Positions 1 to 13,606 of a stretch of 64,000 bases of DNA are shown piece after piece; position 1 is the stretch's first letter, and every line of letters starts with the position of its first letter. Origin of the DNA: Variovorax ginsengisoli (GTDB lineage: Bacteria > Pseudomonadota > Gammaproteobacteria > Burkholderiales > Burkholderiaceae_C); the NCBI RefSeq assembly GCF_006438845.1, contig NZ_RCZJ01000002.1, forward strand, positions 919,570 through 983,569, in the 5' to 3' direction. Position numbers and translations under genes: made by a program. The notes beneath the pieces are model-generated. The model saw only the letters and a list, made by a program, of their open reading frames with translations, did no database searches and was not told the origin of the DNA.

Positions 1-707
1 TTCTCGGGCAAGTCGCAATTCTGTAACAAAACTGTGGAAATCTGTGCGTCGGTCACCATCTCGCTGAGCCCGTCGGAACATAACAGGTAAAGGTCGCCGA
101 CCTGCGCACTGTGTTCGTGCATTTCAAGGTCCACCGCGCGTTCGATGCCCAGCGCGCGCGTCACCAGGTTACGGTGAGGCGACTGCGCCGCTTGCTCGGG
201 GGTGATCATTCCGGCGTCGAGCTGCTCCTGCAGCAGCGAGTGGTCCCGCGTGAGCTGCTCGAGCTTGCCTTCTCTCAGCCTGTAACAGCGCGAGTCGCCG
301 ATGTGACCGACCAAGGCGCGTCGCGGTCCGAAAGCCGCCACCACCAACGTCGTGCCCATGCCTTGAAGCTGCATGTTGGCGATGCCCGCTTCGAGGATGG
401 CGCTGTTCGCTTCGTCGGTACCGGCTTGCAATGCCCGGCGCATGGCACGCACATGCGCGCCGGGGCCGGCATGGGCGAGCCAGCGCCCGAAGCTCGCCTG
501 CAGCAGGGCAATCGCCATGCCGCTCGCCACTTCGCCGCCGTTGTAACCACCCATGCCGTCGGCCAGGATCGCCAGGCCCAGCGATGCATCGAAGGCGATC
601 GCGTCCTCGTTGTTCGCGCGCACGCGCCCGGGATCGGTCAGCGCGGCGAAATCCCAGGACCGAATGCCGTCTTCCAGTTGAGGGGGGGAAGTGTCGGGGC
701 CGGCCAT
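1..707 (-). CDS. PP2C-family serine/threonine protein phosphatase (3' end outside window)
   Basis: Metal-dependent protein phosphatase of the bacterial PP2C/Stp1 type, expected to dephosphorylate Ser/Thr phosphoproteins in the cytoplasm. Reading the minus strand from the ATG at 705-707 gives at least 235 residues with the family landmarks in order: RxxNED near residues 30-35, DGMGG at 50-54, GHIGDSR near 134-140, and a late CSDGLSE motif; the acidic residues in these are the known Mn/Mg ligands. No stop is reached before base 1, so the gene is truncated by the window edge with probably only a short C-terminus missing. No partner kinase is visible here. Confidence 0.9.
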   Translation of the reverse strand, partial: MAGPDTSPPQLEDGIRSWDFAALTDPGRVRANNEDAIAFDASLGLAILADGMGGYNGGEVASGMAIALLQASFGRWLAHAGPGAHVRAMRRALQAGTDEANSAILEAGIANMQLQGMGTTLVVAAFGPRRALVGHIGDSRCYRLREGKLEQLTRDHSLLQEQLDAGMITPEQAAQSPHRNLVTRALGIERAVDLEMHEHSAQVGDLYLLCSDGLSEMVTDAQISTVLLQNCDLPE

Positions 708-729
708 GGGTGGTGCAGTGACAGCGGGT

Positions 730-1413
730 TCAGTGCGCGGCGGCGTGGCCGCGGCGCTGCAGCCAGCGTCCGCCGAACACCACGAAGGCGGCGCCAGCGG
801 CAGCGGCAGCGTAGTGCAGCCAGGGGTTCGCGACCAGCACGTCGCGCAGGAAGACGTCATTCACGATCGTCTCGCCGCCGACCCAGCCGATGAGCGCCGC
901 GCCGAGCATGACGATGATCGGGAAACGTTCCATCAGCTTGATCATGAGCGTGCTGCCGAAGATCACCAGCGGAATGCTGATCGCCAGCCCGAGGATCAGC
1001 AGGGTGGTGTTGCCTTGCGCCGCAGCGGCCACGGCGATCACGTTGTCCAGGCTCATCACCAGGTCGGCAATGAGGATGGTGCGCACCGCCGCGAAGAGGC
1101 TGCCGTACTCCTTGCTCTCGCCTTCGCCTTCATCCTCTTCACCCAGCAGCTGCAGGCCGATCCACAGCAGCAGCAGGCCGCCGACGATCTGGAGAAAGGG
1201 CAAGCCCAAGAGCTTGGCCGCCACCACCGTCAGCACGATGCGCAGCACCACGGCCGCACCCGAGCCGAAGAGCACGGCCTTCTGTTGCTGCGCGGGCGGC
1301 AGCGAGCGGGCTGCGAGCGCGATCACCACCGCGTTGTCGCCCGAAAGAATGATGTTGATCCAGACGATCTTGATCAGGCCGATCCAGAAGTCAGCGTTTT
1401 GTAATTGGTCCAT
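730..1413 (-). CDS. TerC family integral membrane protein (YjbE type)
   Basis: Multi-pass inner-membrane protein of 227 residues in the TerC/YjbE family, which is linked to metal-ion (notably manganese) homeostasis and tellurite resistance. Two similar halves each carry an acidic membrane motif, LSGDNAV near residue 23 and MSLDNVI near 120, the hallmark of the family. A short acidic, charged loop (about residues 91-102) separates the halves. The start is the ATG at 1411-1413, with GGAAAAGAG upstream. It lies 23 bases before the neighbouring PP2C gene on the same strand. The 90-base gap upstream holds the sucCD terminator, so it is probably transcribed separately. No manganese riboswitch was recognised in that short gap. 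Confidence 0.9.
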   Translation of the reverse strand: MDQLQNADFWIGLIKIVWINIILSGDNAVVIALAARSLPPAQQQKAVLFGSGAAVVLRIVLTVVAAKLLGLPFLQIVGGLLLLWIGLQLLGEEDEGEGESKEYGSLFAAVRTILIADLVMSLDNVIAVAAAAQGNTTLLILGLAISIPLVIFGSTLMIKLMERFPIIVMLGAALIGWVGGETIVNDVFLRDVLVANPWLHYAAAAAGAAFVVFGGRWLQRRGHAAAH

Positions 1414-1439
1414 GTCTCTTTTCCACTGTTATGTATAGA

Positions 1440-1473
1440 AAAAGCGCCCGCAATGGGGATTGCGTGCGCTTTT
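1440..1473 (-). terminator. Rho-independent terminator after sucCD
   Basis: An inverted repeat with arms 1440-1454 and 1459-1473 (one mismatch) and a four-base loop. On the minus strand the distal arm ends in TTTT. It starts 30 bases past the sucD stop and lies before the terC-like gene. Confidence 0.8.
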
Positions 1474-1502
1474 CGTTTGTGTGTGGTCGCGAAACGCGAT
1501 GC

Positions 1503-2396
1503 TTACAGGCGAGCCTTCAGCAGCTTGGCGAGCTCCGAGAAGTTGCGCGTCACGGTGAAGCCCGACTCTTCCATGATGGCGAGCTTGGCATCGGCCGTGT
1601 CGGCACCGCCCGAGATCAGCGCGCCGGCGTGGCCCATGCGCTTGCCCGGAGGCGCGGTCACGCCAGCGATGAAACCGACCACCGGCTTCTTCATGTTCAG
1701 CTTGCACCAGCGGGCGGCGTCGGCTTCGTCCGGGCCGCCGATTTCGCCGATCATGATGACCGCGTCGGTGTCCGGATCGTCGTTGAAAGCCTGCATCACG
1801 TCGATGTGCTTCAGGCCGTTGATCGGGTCGCCGCCGATGCCGACTGCCGACGATTGGCCGAGGCCGATTTCCGTCAGTTGAGCCACGGCTTCATAGGTCA
1901 GCGTGCCCGAGCGCGAGACCACGCCGATGCGGCCTTTGCGGTGGATGTGGCCGGGCATGATGCCGATCTTGATTTCGTCGGGCGTGATCAGGCCGGGGCA
2001 GTTCGGGCCGAGCAGCAGCGTCTTCTTGCCGCCGGCGGCTTCCTTGGCCTTCATCTTGTTGCGCACTTCGAGCATGTCCTTGACCGGAATGCCTTCGGTG
2101 ATGCAGATGGCCATGTCCAGGTCGGCTTCGACAGCTTCCCAGATGGCGGCGGCGGCGCCAGGAGGCGGCACGTAGATCACCGACACGGTGGCACCGGTCT
2201 GCGATGCGGCTTCTTTGACGGACCCAAAGATCGGGATGCCGAAGATCGACTCGCCGGCCTTCTTCGGGTTCACACCGGCGACGAAGGCGTTCTTGCCGTT
2301 CGCGTATTCCTGGCACTTTTCCGTGTGGAACTGACCGGTCTTGCCGGTGATGCCTTGGGTGATGACCTTGGTGTCTTTGTTGATGTAGATCGACAT
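1503..2396 (-). CDS. sucD: Succinyl-CoA synthetase alpha subunit
   Basis: Alpha subunit of succinate-CoA ligase, the TCA-cycle enzyme that couples succinyl-CoA hydrolysis to nucleotide triphosphate formation. The 297-residue protein has the N-terminal CoA-binding Rossmann domain ([10 protein letters not shown] near residue 16) and the phosphohistidine loop GHAGALI, with the active His at residue 256. The ATG at 2394-2396 matches the family N-terminus [10 protein letters not shown]; an ATG ten codons upstream is in frame but falls in the intergenic stretch. Ten bases separate it from sucC, so the two form one operon closed by the terminator at 1440-1473. Confidence 0.97.
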   Translation of the reverse strand: MSIYINKDTKVITQGITGKTGQFHTEKCQEYANGKNAFVAGVNPKKAGESIFGIPIFGSVKEAASQTGATVSVIYVPPPGAAAAIWEAVEADLDMAICITEGIPVKDMLEVRNKMKAKEAAGGKKTLLLGPNCPGLITPDEIKIGIMPGHIHRKGRIGVVSRSGTLTYEAVAQLTEIGLGQSSAVGIGGDPINGLKHIDVMQAFNDDPDTDAVIMIGEIGGPDEADAARWCKLNMKKPVVGFIAGVTAPPGKRMGHAGALISGGADTADAKLAIMEESGFTVTRNFSELAKLLKARL

Positions 2397-2406
2397 GACT
2401 TGTTCC

Positions 2407-3570
<1,164 letters not shown>

Positions 3571-3747
3571 GAGGTGTCTCTCGGAACGGAGGTTGAAAAC
3601 TGGAGAGGGATGTGGCTGTTGTTCACGGGCCACGGCGTCCTGCAGGGCGGGGGCGGCGAACAACAGGCGACTGTATCATGGTGCGCCGCACCAAAGGCGA
3701 GCCTCTGCCTGCGGTCATCACGTAGCCCCTTTCTCGGTACAAACACC

Positions 3748-4671
3748 ATGGCCAAGGTCTTCATCGACGGCGAAGCCGGCACCACCGGCCTCCAGATCCG
3801 CGAACGTCTCGCGACGATGCCGGGCATCGAAATCGTGAGCATCGATCCCGCGTTGCGCAAGGACGCCCATGCCAAGCGCGACCTGATGGCGGGCGTCGAC
3901 CTCGTCATCCTCTGCCTGCACGACGATGCCGCGATCGAATCGGTGGCGCTGATCGACCAGTTGCCGGGCAAGAAGCCCAAGATCATCGATGCGTCGACCG
4001 CCCACCGTACGCACGCCGACTGGGTGTTCGGCTTCCCCGAATTGACCGAAGGCCACTGGCAGGCCGTGGCGAAGGCCACGCGCGTCGGCAACCCGGGCTG
4101 CTACGCCACAGGCGCCATCGCCATCGTGCGTCCATTGGTCGACGCCGGCTTGCTGCCCGCCGACTTCCCGATCGCGCTGCCCTCGGTCAGCGGCTACTCC
4201 GGCGGTGGCCGGGCCATGATCGAGGCGTACGAACAGGGCGAGGCCGCGCCTTTCGAGACCTACGCGCTGGGCCTCAAGCACAAGCACATCCCCGAGATCA
4301 TGAAGTTCACCGGCCTCACGCGCCGCCCGGTGTTCATCCCGTCGGTCGGCAACTTCAAGCAGGGCATGCTGGTGCAGCTGCCGCTGCATCTCGACGACCT
4401 GCCGGGCCAGCCCAAGGCGGCCGATCTGCACGATGCATTGACCGCACACTACGCCCGCAGCAACACGCCCGACGGGTTCGTGAAGGTGCTGCCGCCCACC
4501 ACTGACGGCAAACTCGAGCCCACGGCGCTCAACGACACCAACCAGCTGGAATTGCGCGTGTTCCCGAACGAGGACCACCGCCATGCCGTCGTCATCGCCC
4601 GCCTCGACAACCTGGGCAAGGGCGCCAGCGGCGCCGCGGTGCAGAACCTCAAGCTGATGCTCGGGCTCTGA
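3748..4671 (+). CDS. argC: N-acetyl-gamma-glutamyl-phosphate reductase, type 2
   Basis: NADPH-dependent reductase of arginine biosynthesis that converts N-acetylglutamyl-5-phosphate to the semialdehyde. The 307-residue length, shorter than the roughly 340-residue type 1 enzyme, fits type 2 ArgC. The N-terminal dinucleotide-binding loop reads [12 protein letters not shown], and the catalytic cysteine is C118 in [12 protein letters not shown]. The start is the ATG at 3748; the reading frame stays open far upstream, but that part runs antisense through sucC and is not coding. It stands alone, and no other arg gene was seen nearby. Confidence 0.95.
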   Translation: MAKVFIDGEAGTTGLQIRERLATMPGIEIVSIDPALRKDAHAKRDLMAGVDLVILCLHDDAAIESVALIDQLPGKKPKIIDASTAHRTHADWVFGFPELTEGHWQAVAKATRVGNPGCYATGAIAIVRPLVDAGLLPADFPIALPSVSGYSGGGRAMIEAYEQGEAAPFETYALGLKHKHIPEIMKFTGLTRRPVFIPSVGNFKQGMLVQLPLHLDDLPGQPKAADLHDALTAHYARSNTPDGFVKVLPPTTDGKLEPTALNDTNQLELRVFPNEDHRHAVVIARLDNLGKGASGAAVQNLKLMLGL

Positions 4672-4694
4672 GTGCGACATCGGCGCATCTTCGG

Positions 4695-5399
4695 ATGGAT
4701 TTGAATCTGGCCAGCTATCTGCTGGCTTTCGGCAAAAGCGCCTTGCTGGTGGTGGCGACTTTGCTGCCCATCATCAACCCGCCCAGCACGGCGACGATCT
4801 TCCTGTCGCTGACCGAAGGTGCATCGGAAGCCACGCGGCGCGAACTCGCGCGGCGCATCGCACGCAATGTGTTTCTGCTCATGCTCGGCTGCACGCTGGT
4901 GGGCTCCTTCGTGCTCGACTTCTTCGGTCTCTCGCTCGACATCGTGCGCGTCGCGGGTGGCCTGCTGGTGGTGAACATCGGGTGGCGCCTGTTGAGTGCG
5001 GAGAGCAGCGACACCGCGCGCACCGCCCGATTGGCCGAGGTCTACACGCCCGAGATGGTCAACAAGACGGCGTTCTATCCACTGTCGTTTCCCATCACCT
5101 GCGGTCCGGGCACGCTGGCCGCCACGATCACGGTCGGCGTCAGTCTGGCCGACCCCTCGCTCGCATTGAGCGCGGCGCGCAGCGGCGGCGCCGTCGTGGG
5201 ATTGGGTCTGGTCGCCGTCGTGGTGTTGCTGTGCTACCGCTACGCGCAGAATTTGCTGCGACCGCTGGGCGAGACCGGCACGGTCATCTTCCTGCGGCTG
5301 TCGGCCTTCATCCTGTTGTGCCTGGGCATCCAGATTTTCTGGGACGGCGCCGGGGCGCTGCTGGCGGACGCCATGCAGCGGGGGATGCGCGCGGCCTGA
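4695..5399 (+). CDS. MarC family (UPF0056) integral membrane protein
   Basis: Inner-membrane protein of 234 residues in the MarC/NAAT family. Function is poorly defined, and the old multiple-antibiotic-resistance role has not held up for MarC of E. coli. About six hydrophobic segments are visible, including LLPIINPPSTATIFLSL near residue 24 and FPITCGPGTLAATI near 132, both family signatures with prolines inside membrane segments. It begins 23 bases after argC on the same strand and may be read from the argC transcript. Confidence 0.85.
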   Translation: MDLNLASYLLAFGKSALLVVATLLPIINPPSTATIFLSLTEGASEATRRELARRIARNVFLLMLGCTLVGSFVLDFFGLSLDIVRVAGGLLVVNIGWRLLSAESSDTARTARLAEVYTPEMVNKTAFYPLSFPITCGPGTLAATITVGVSLADPSLALSAARSGGAVVGLGLVAVVVLLCYRYAQNLLRPLGETGTVIFLRLSAFILLCLGIQIFWDGAGALLADAMQRGMRAA

Positions 5400-5443
5400 T
5401 GCAGGGTGCAGGTCGGAAGCGGGTCTGCACGCCGCCCACCCGG

Positions 5444-6262
5444 TCAGCGCAGCATTGCCGACATTGCCGAGCAGCAATTCAGCATGCGCACCGCCGCCTC
5501 GACCGTCGGGGCGCCAAAGCGCAGCGCCGTCGGTGCAATCCGCTCGAACGCGGGCCACTGGCCGAACAGGTCGGCCAATGCAGGCGTCTGCGTGCACAGC
5601 GTGACGGTCAGGGGCGTCGGCCACACCAACGGCGCGACGGACGCCCGATTGTCCAGCGCAGAAACGACGCCCGCCCGGATCGCCGCGCACGACTGCGCCG
5701 GCGACAGCGAGATGCCACTGGTCTGCCCTGTCGCGCGCTTGGTCTGCACGAAGGTCGCTTGCGGGAACAGCGGGTGGTTCTCCGCGATGAAGAGGTCGTC
5801 GCCACTCGCCATCAGCACTGGCGCGCCGTATTCGCCCGCGAGCGCACCGTAGATCCCAGCTTCGCTCATCGGTTGGCCGTCGAACTCGATGGCCGCGAAG
5901 GCGAAGCTGTTGATGGTGTGCGCGAGGATGCCGGCGCCCTGGGCGCGCGCGTGGTAGCCGACCATGCAGACGCCGTCCATGCCCAGCTCCACGCCGGCGA
6001 CCATGCTCAGGTAGCGAGGCTTGCCCTGGATCGCCTGGGCGCGCGGGTCCAGTACGTCGGGCAGCAGGTTGCGGAAATCGCCGTGCGAGTCGTTGACGTA
6101 GACCTCGGTCGCACCGCCGTCGAAGGCGCCTGCGATGGCGGCGTTGGCTTCGTCGGTCATCCAGCGGCGGGCGCGTTCGTACTCGCCGTTGCCCGATCGC
6201 GTCTGCTGCGGGTGGTAGACGCCGGCCACGCCTTCGATGTCGGTGGAGATCAGGATTTTCAT
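5444..6262 (-). CDS. dppA: M55 family D-aminopeptidase (DppA-like)
   Basis: Zinc-dependent D-aminopeptidase of family M55; the Bacillus subtilis prototype releases D-amino acids from peptides such as D-Ala-D-Ala. The 272-residue protein keeps the known metal and catalytic positions: D8 and E10 in STDIEG, H60 in NDSHGD, H104 and H115; the last metal ligand appears to be E134. The start overlaps the stop of the upstream DmpA gene (ATGA), indicating translational coupling. As last gene of the gsi operon it probably processes imported peptides containing D-residues. Confidence 0.9.
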   Translation of the reverse strand: MKILISTDIEGVAGVYHPQQTRSGNGEYERARRWMTDEANAAIAGAFDGGATEVYVNDSHGDFRNLLPDVLDPRAQAIQGKPRYLSMVAGVELGMDGVCMVGYHARAQGAGILAHTINSFAFAAIEFDGQPMSEAGIYGALAGEYGAPVLMASGDDLFIAENHPLFPQATFVQTKRATGQTSGISLSPAQSCAAIRAGVVSALDNRASVAPLVWPTPLTVTLCTQTPALADLFGQWPAFERIAPTALRFGAPTVEAAVRMLNCCSAMSAMLR

Positions 6263-7314
6263 GTGGGTTCGACTGTGAAGAGGCCGCTGGCGGCGGAGGC
6301 ATGCGGCTGCGCATCGCGCAGCAGGTCGGCCAGTGCAGGCCGCATGTGGCCGTCGCGCCCGACGAAGGACGTCGCCCGCCACAGCGCATGCAGGATGGCC
6401 TGCTCCACGCTGTCGGCCACCGCCTGGAACAGGCCGTCGAGCAGTGCGTCGTGCAGCATCGCCACGGCCGGCATCGGCTCGATGGGCCGCTGCGGCAGGG
6501 TGTAGGCCGTCGAAAAGGCCAACGCGATGTCGCCGCTGCCGTGGCCGAAGACCGAGCCGGTGCGTGCGAGGCCCGCGCCGGCCCGCAGCGATAGGCGGCG
6601 CAGCTGACGTGCATCGAGCGGCGCATCGGTGGCGATCAGGATGATGATCGAGCCCTTCTCGGGCTCGGCCGGCATCGCCGCCACCGGCGCACCGACCGCA
6701 TGCCCCGCGATCACGAGGTTGTCGCGCACGCCGTAGTTGGCCAGCACCAGCGCGCCGACGGTGTGTGCGCCGGCCAGGCGCGAGGCACTGCCGATGCCGC
6801 CCTTCACGCCGAAGCTGGTCATGCCGCGCCCCGCACCGACCGAACCCTGCGCGAAGTCGGCGCTCGCGGCCGACCAGGCACGCAGGTAATCGGCCTCGGT
6901 CACCGCCATGCGCTGGATGTCGTTGAGGAAGCCGTCGTTGCACTCGAAGACCAGCGGGTTCAGCGTCGGCAGGCCGCGGCCGCACTCGGGGTTGGCCGCC
7001 ATGCACTGACGGATCTGCGCTGCAGCCACGGCGGGCACCGAGAAGGTGTTGGTCAGCGCGATCGGCGCCTCCAGCACGCCGAGCTCTTCGACCTGCATCA
7101 GCCCCACGCTCTTGCCGAAGCCGTTGAGCACCGTGAAGCCGGCCGGTACGCGCTGCAGGTACGGATCGCCGCCATGCGGCCGCACGACGGTCACGCCCGT
7201 GTGCACGTCGCCCGCATCGAGCGTCGCATGGCCGACGGTGACGCCCCCCACGTCGGTGATCGCATCGCGCGCGCCCGAGGGCAGCCGGCCGATGCGCGGG
7301 ACCGGAACCGCCAT
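6259..7314 (-). CDS. P1 family aminopeptidase (DmpA/BapA type, Ntn hydrolase)
   Basis: Self-processing N-terminal-nucleophile peptidase of family P1, whose members act as L-aminopeptidase D-Ala-esterase/amidase or beta-peptidyl aminopeptidase. The 351-residue protein has the N-terminal ITDVGGVTVGH motif, and the conserved block GSVGAGRGMTSFG is followed by GGIGSASR, where autoprocessing creates the nucleophile (expected to be Ser). It follows gsiD by two bases and overlaps the dppA start by four. The context points to degradation of imported short peptides. Confidence 0.9.
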   Translation of the reverse strand: MAVPVPRIGRLPSGARDAITDVGGVTVGHATLDAGDVHTGVTVVRPHGGDPYLQRVPAGFTVLNGFGKSVGLMQVEELGVLEAPIALTNTFSVPAVAAAQIRQCMAANPECGRGLPTLNPLVFECNDGFLNDIQRMAVTEADYLRAWSAASADFAQGSVGAGRGMTSFGVKGGIGSASRLAGAHTVGALVLANYGVRDNLVIAGHAVGAPVAAMPAEPEKGSIIILIATDAPLDARQLRRLSLRAGAGLARTGSVFGHGSGDIALAFSTAYTLPQRPIEPMPAVAMLHDALLDGLFQAVADSVEQAILHALWRATSFVGRDGHMRPALADLLRDAQPHASAASGLFTVEPT

Positions 7315-7316
7315 GC

Positions 7317-8201
7317 CTACAGCCGATCGATCTTCGGATCGAGCGCGTCGCGCAGGCCGTCGCCCAGCAGGTTGAAGGCCAGCACCGTGAAGAAGATCGC
7401 CAATGACGGGAACAGCGCCACGTGCGGCGCGTTGACCATGTCCGCGCGCGCCTCGTTGAGCATCGCGCCCCACTCCGGCGTTGGCGGCTGCGCGCCCAGG
7501 CCCAGGAAGGACAGGCTCGCCGCCGTGATGATCGAGGTGCCCAGCCGCATCGTGAAGTACACGACGATGGCCGAGATGGTGCCCGGCAGGATGTGCCGCA
7601 GCAGGATCGTGCGGTCGCTCGCGCCGATGCTCTGCGTGGCCTCGATGTAGGTCAGGTTCTTCAGCACCAGCGTGTTGCCGCGCACCAGGCGCGCGAAGGC
7701 CGGCACGCTGAACACCGACACCGCGATCACCACGTTGACCATGCCGCTGCCCAAGATCGCCACCACGCCCAGCGCGAGCAGCACGCCCGGAAAGGCGAAG
7801 AGCACGTCGGAGATGCGCATGACGATGCGGTCCCACCAGCCGCCGTAGTAGCCCGCCAGCAGGCCGAACACGGTGCCGATGATGGCGCCCAGCACCACGG
7901 AGAAAAAGCCCGCCGCCAGCGAGATGCGCGTTCCCATCAGGATGCGGCTGAAGATGTCGCGGCCCAGCGGGTCGACGCCGAACCAGTGCATCGCCGACGG
8001 ACCCTGGTTGATGCGGTCGTAGTCGAAGAAATTCTCGGCGTCGAAGGGCGCGATCCACGGTGCAAGCGCCGCGACGAGAACCAGCAGCACGACGAAGATC
8101 AACGCACCGAAGGCGACGTGTTGCATGCGGAACTTGCGCCAGAACTCACGCCAGGGCGTGCGCACTGTGTTTTCGGCAGCGACCGTGGAAGAAATCGTCA
8201 T
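7317..8201 (-). CDS. gsiD: Peptide/glutathione ABC transporter permease (GsiD/DppC type)
   Basis: Second membrane subunit of an Opp/Dpp/Gsi-type importer, 294 residues. The N-terminus is cytoplasmic with one membrane segment (about residues 30-52), then a periplasmic loop containing [15 protein letters not shown] typical of the DppC subfamily, then a five-helix permease core with the EAA-like loop [22 protein letters not shown] that contacts the ATPase. Eleven bases after gsiC. The GsiD assignment over plain DppC rests on the linked iaaA-type gene and fused ATPase. Confidence 0.88.
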   Translation of the reverse strand: MTISSTVAAENTVRTPWREFWRKFRMQHVAFGALIFVVLLVLVAALAPWIAPFDAENFFDYDRINQGPSAMHWFGVDPLGRDIFSRILMGTRISLAAGFFSVVLGAIIGTVFGLLAGYYGGWWDRIVMRISDVLFAFPGVLLALGVVAILGSGMVNVVIAVSVFSVPAFARLVRGNTLVLKNLTYIEATQSIGASDRTILLRHILPGTISAIVVYFTMRLGTSIITAASLSFLGLGAQPPTPEWGAMLNEARADMVNAPHVALFPSLAIFFTVLAFNLLGDGLRDALDPKIDRL

Positions 8202-8211
8202 GGTCGGGGAT

Positions 8212-9132
8212 TCACTTGTAGCGGATGGTCGGATTGATGAAGCCGTAAAGCACGTCGACCACCAGGTTGATCAGGATGAACTCCAGCGAGAACAGCAGCA
8301 CGAGCGTCTGGATGACCGGGTAGTCGCGCATCTCGATCGCATCGACCAGCAGACGTCCCAGCCCCGGCCAGTTGAAGACGGCCTCGACCACGATCGAGCC
8401 GCCGAGAAGAAAGCCGAACTGCAGGCCCATCATGGTGACGACCGGAATCAGCGCGTTGCGCAGGCAGTGCTTGAGCACCACCCACTTCTCGCTCACGCCC
8501 TTCGCACGCGCAGTGCGCACGAAGTCTTCCTGGATCACCTCGATGAAGGACGAGCGCGTGAAGCGCGCCATCACGGCCGCGACGGCCGCCCCCAGCGTGA
8601 GCGAGGGCAGGATGTAGTGGCGCCATGAGTCGGCACCGACCGTCGGCAGCCAGCCCAGCTGCACCGAGAACACCTGCATCAGCAGCATGCCCAGCGCAAA
8701 GGCGGGAAAGGAGATGCCCGAGACCGCCAGCGTCATGCCGATGCGGTCGGGCCATTGGTTGCGGTACACCGCCGACACGATGCCGATGATCATGCCGAAG
8801 ACCACCGCCCAGGCCATGCTGGTGAGGGTGAGCAACAGCGTGGGCATGAAGCGCTCGGCAATCTCGGTCGACACCGGCCGCTTGGAGCGCAGCGAGTGGC
8901 CGAAGTCGCCCTGCACGATGTTCACGAAGAAGTTCAAGAACTGCTGCGGCATCGACTTGTCGAGCCCCAGGTCCTGGCGGACCAGTTCGACCGTCTCGGG
9001 ACTGGCGTCGACGCCTGCAGCGAGCCGCGCCGGATCGCCCGGCAGCATGTGGACGAACAGGAACACCAGCACCGCGACGATGAGCAGCGTCGGCAGCAGA
9101 CCCAGCAGGCGCTTGAGGATGTAGGAAGTCAT
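8212..9132 (-). CDS. gsiC: Peptide/glutathione ABC transporter permease (GsiC/DppB type)
   Basis: First membrane subunit of the importer, 306 residues. It shows the DppB-type N-terminal helix ([16 protein letters not shown]), a conserved HMLPGDP motif near residue 49, and the ATPase-contacting loop [19 protein letters not shown] near residue 220, followed by a hydrophobic C-terminus. The gene sits 24 bases after gsiB and 11 before gsiD, within one operon. Confidence 0.9.
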   Translation of the reverse strand: MTSYILKRLLGLLPTLLIVAVLVFLFVHMLPGDPARLAAGVDASPETVELVRQDLGLDKSMPQQFLNFFVNIVQGDFGHSLRSKRPVSTEIAERFMPTLLLTLTSMAWAVVFGMIIGIVSAVYRNQWPDRIGMTLAVSGISFPAFALGMLLMQVFSVQLGWLPTVGADSWRHYILPSLTLGAAVAAVMARFTRSSFIEVIQEDFVRTARAKGVSEKWVVLKHCLRNALIPVVTMMGLQFGFLLGGSIVVEAVFNWPGLGRLLVDAIEMRDYPVIQTLVLLFSLEFILINLVVDVLYGFINPTIRYK

Positions 9133-9156
9133 CGTCGCGGATCGGCGTGGTCGTGA

Positions 9157-10695
9157 TTACTTCAGTTCGACTTCGTCGAAGTTGAAGCTGCCGTCGGGAA
9201 TCACGTAGAAGCCGCTCAGGTTGCGCGCACGCACCGACACCATCTGCTCCGTCACCAGAAAGGCCCATGGGGCGTCCTTCCAAATGCGCTGCTGCACGTC
9301 GGCATAGATCTTGGCCTTGGCCGCCGCGTCGGTGGTGACCAGCGCCTTCTTGATGCCGGCGTCGACTTCGGCGTTCTTGTAGTAGGCGGTGTTGAAGAGC
9401 TTCGGCGGGAACGATTCCGACGACAGGAGCGGGCGCAGCGCCCAATCGGCTTCACCGGTCGACGACGACCAGCCGACGTAGTACATGCGCACCGGCGCGG
9501 TCGCCGGGTCTTGTGCGCTCTCGACGCGTTCGACGCGCTGGCCGGCTTCGAGCGCCTGCACCTGCACCTTGATGCCGACCTGGCCCAGCTGCTGCTGCAC
9601 GAACTGGATCACCTTCTGCGCGGTCGTGTGGTTGTAGGCCGACCACAGCGTGCTCTCGAAGCCGTTCGGATAGCCGGCTTCGGCCAGCAACGCCTTGGCC
9701 TTGGCCGGGTCGTACGGCCAGGGGCCGGTCTTGATGGCGTTGTCGACGCCCTTGGGCAACACGCCCTCGGCCGGAATCGCGAAGCCGGAGAACGCCACCT
9801 TCGTCAATGCGTCCTTGTTGATCGCGTAGTTGATGGCTTCGCGCACCTTCGGATTGTCGAACGGCTTCTGCTGTGTGTTGAACGAGATGTAGCGCTGGAT
9901 GATCGACGGCGCGGCCGTCACTTCGAGGCTCGGCTTGGCGCGCAGGGTCGCGACCGATTCGGGCGGGAGCGTGAAGGCGAAGTGCGCTTCGTTGGTCTGC
10001 ATCATCGCGGCGCGGGTGTTGTTGTCCACCACCGGGCGCCAGGTGATCGAGTCGACCTTCGGGTAGCCCTTGCGCCAGTAGCCATCGAACTTGGCGACCT
10101 TCAGGTAGTCGGTCGATTTCCATTCGACGAACTTGAAGGGGCCGGTGCCGACGGGGTTCTGGGCGATGCCCTTGCTGCCGTACTTGGCCAGTGCGGCCGG
10201 CGAGATGATCACGCCCGAAGGGTGCGCCAGCGTGTTGATGAAGGGCGAGAAGGGCTCGGTGAGCGTGAACTTGACCGTGGTCGCGTCGACGGCCTCGGTC
10301 TTGGCGATGTTCTTGTAGAGGTTGTAGCGCTTGAGCTTGTTCTCCGGGTTCGTCACGCGGTCGAAGGTGGCCTTCACGGCTTCGGCGTTGAAGTCGGTGC
10401 CGTCGTGGAACTTGACGCCGGTGCGCAGCTTCACGGTGTAGACCAGGCCGTCGGCACTCACGGTGTGACCGGTGGCGAGCACCGGCACCATCTTCATGTC
10501 CTTGTCGAAACCGTAGAGGCCTTGGTAGAACGACTTGGCCACGGCCTGCGAAAGTGTGTCGTTGGCGTCATAGGGGTCGGTGGTGGTGAAGCTGGAATAC
10601 ACGGCGACCACCACGTCCTTGGCGGCGTGCGCAGAAAGCGCGACACCGGCAAGGGCGAGCGCGGCTGCGGTTCGGGACAGGCGTTGGTTGAACAT
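9157..10695 (-). CDS. gsiB: Periplasmic peptide/glutathione-binding protein (GsiB type)
   Basis: Extracytoplasmic substrate receptor of the SBP_bac_5 family (512 residues). A Sec-type signal peptide covers about residues 1-24 (basic start, hydrophobic core, cleavage after AHA). The mature part contains the family pattern [15 protein letters not shown] and the region [19 protein letters not shown]. It delivers peptides, probably glutathione or gamma-glutamyl peptides, to GsiCD. Start at the ATG of 10693-10695, with GGAG seven bases upstream. It lies 57 bases after gsiA; the larger gap is usual before a highly expressed receptor gene. Confidence 0.9.
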   Translation of the reverse strand: MFNQRLSRTAAALALAGVALSAHAAKDVVVAVYSSFTTTDPYDANDTLSQAVAKSFYQGLYGFDKDMKMVPVLATGHTVSADGLVYTVKLRTGVKFHDGTDFNAEAVKATFDRVTNPENKLKRYNLYKNIAKTEAVDATTVKFTLTEPFSPFINTLAHPSGVIISPAALAKYGSKGIAQNPVGTGPFKFVEWKSTDYLKVAKFDGYWRKGYPKVDSITWRPVVDNNTRAAMMQTNEAHFAFTLPPESVATLRAKPSLEVTAAPSIIQRYISFNTQQKPFDNPKVREAINYAINKDALTKVAFSGFAIPAEGVLPKGVDNAIKTGPWPYDPAKAKALLAEAGYPNGFESTLWSAYNHTTAQKVIQFVQQQLGQVGIKVQVQALEAGQRVERVESAQDPATAPVRMYYVGWSSSTGEADWALRPLLSSESFPPKLFNTAYYKNAEVDAGIKKALVTTDAAAKAKIYADVQQRIWKDAPWAFLVTEQMVSVRARNLSGFYVIPDGSFNFDEVELK

Positions 10696-10752
10696 GCGAA
10701 GACTCCTTTGAAGTCGGTGGGTGACGATGATGGAAAAGAAAAACCGAAACGG

Positions 10753-12654
<1,902 letters not shown>

Positions 12655-12664
12655 GGCGACCTGT

Positions 12665-13606
12665 TCAGCGATGGATGGCGGTGTGGGGCGCGTCGGCGCC
12701 GCGGGCGTGCGCCCGGTACATGCCTTCCGTGTTGAAGGGCAGGCAGACGTTGCCGAGCCGGTCGACGGCGATCAGCCCGCCGCGTCCGCCCATGGGCGGG
12801 AGCGTCTGCATCACGACTGCGTCGGTAGCCTGCTGCAAGGTCTGGCCAGCGTAGCGCATGCGTGCGCACACGTCGTAGGCGGCAACGGCGCGCATGAACA
12901 TCTCTCCGCTGCCGGTGCACGACACCGCCGCCGTCGCGTCGTCGGCGTAGGTCCCTGCGCCGATCAGCGGTGAGTCGCCGATGCGGCCGACGCGCTTGTT
13001 GGTCATGCCGCCGGTGGAGGTGGCTGCGGCGAGATGGCCGTGCATGTCGAGCGCGACCGCACCGACGGTGCCGAACTTGGTGCCCTCGGCCAGCGGCCCG
13101 CTGTCGTGGTCCAGCGAGACGCGGTCGCTGGCGCGCGCGCGATGGAGTTGTTGGCGGCGAGCCTCGGTCGAGAAGTACGACGGGTCGACCATCTCCAGGC
13201 CGCGCTCGCGCGCGAAGAACTCGGCGCCGGTGCCGGCCAGCAGGACGTGGCTGCCGTCTTCCATCACCGCACGCGCCGCGCGAATGGGGCGACGAACCCG
13301 GCTGACGCCCGCGATGGCCCCCGCCCGCAGATCGCTGCCGTTCATGACCGCGGCGTCGAGTTCGTGCGTCTCGTCATGCGTGAAAACGGCACCGTGCCCG
13401 GCGTTGAAGAGTGGACAGTCTTCCAGCATCTCGACGGCCAGGCAGGCTGCATCGAGCGCGGACCCGCCACGCAGCAGCATGGCCTGCGCTGCAGAGACGA
13501 TGTCGTGCAATGCGGCCCGGTAAGGCGCCGCGCTGGCGGCGTCGGCCGCGGCGGCGGCGATGGTGCCGGCTCCGCCGTGGATGGCGATCACAGGAGGGGT
13601 GTTCAT
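12665..13606 (-). CDS. iaaA: Isoaspartyl peptidase / L-asparaginase (Ntn hydrolase)
   Basis: Plant-type asparaginase family enzyme that cleaves isoaspartyl dipeptides and asparagine after autocleavage into two subunits. The 313-residue precursor starts with AIHGGAGT and has the cleavage site FG-T180-VGAVALD, where T180 becomes the N-terminal nucleophile (T179 in E. coli). Downstream, [16 protein letters not shown] supplies substrate contacts. iaaA-gsiABCD is also the E. coli gene order, which supports the transporter assignment. Its start overlaps the regulator stop by four bases (ATGA). Confidence 0.95.
   Translation of the reverse strand: MNTPPVIAIHGGAGTIAAAAADAASAAPYRAALHDIVSAAQAMLLRGGSALDAACLAVEMLEDCPLFNAGHGAVFTHDETHELDAAVMNGSDLRAGAIAGVSRVRRPIRAARAVMEDGSHVLLAGTGAEFFARERGLEMVDPSYFSTEARRQQLHRARASDRVSLDHDSGPLAEGTKFGTVGAVALDMHGHLAAATSTGGMTNKRVGRIGDSPLIGAGTYADDATAAVSCTGSGEMFMRAVAAYDVCARMRYAGQTLQQATDAVVMQTLPPMGGRGGLIAVDRLGNVCLPFNTEGMYRAHARGADAPHTAIHR

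Noticed and set aside
1414..1502. Manganese (yybP-ykoY) riboswitch before the TerC-like gene
   Set aside because: Only 89 bases are available, most of them the sucCD terminator; the expected conserved loops were not found.
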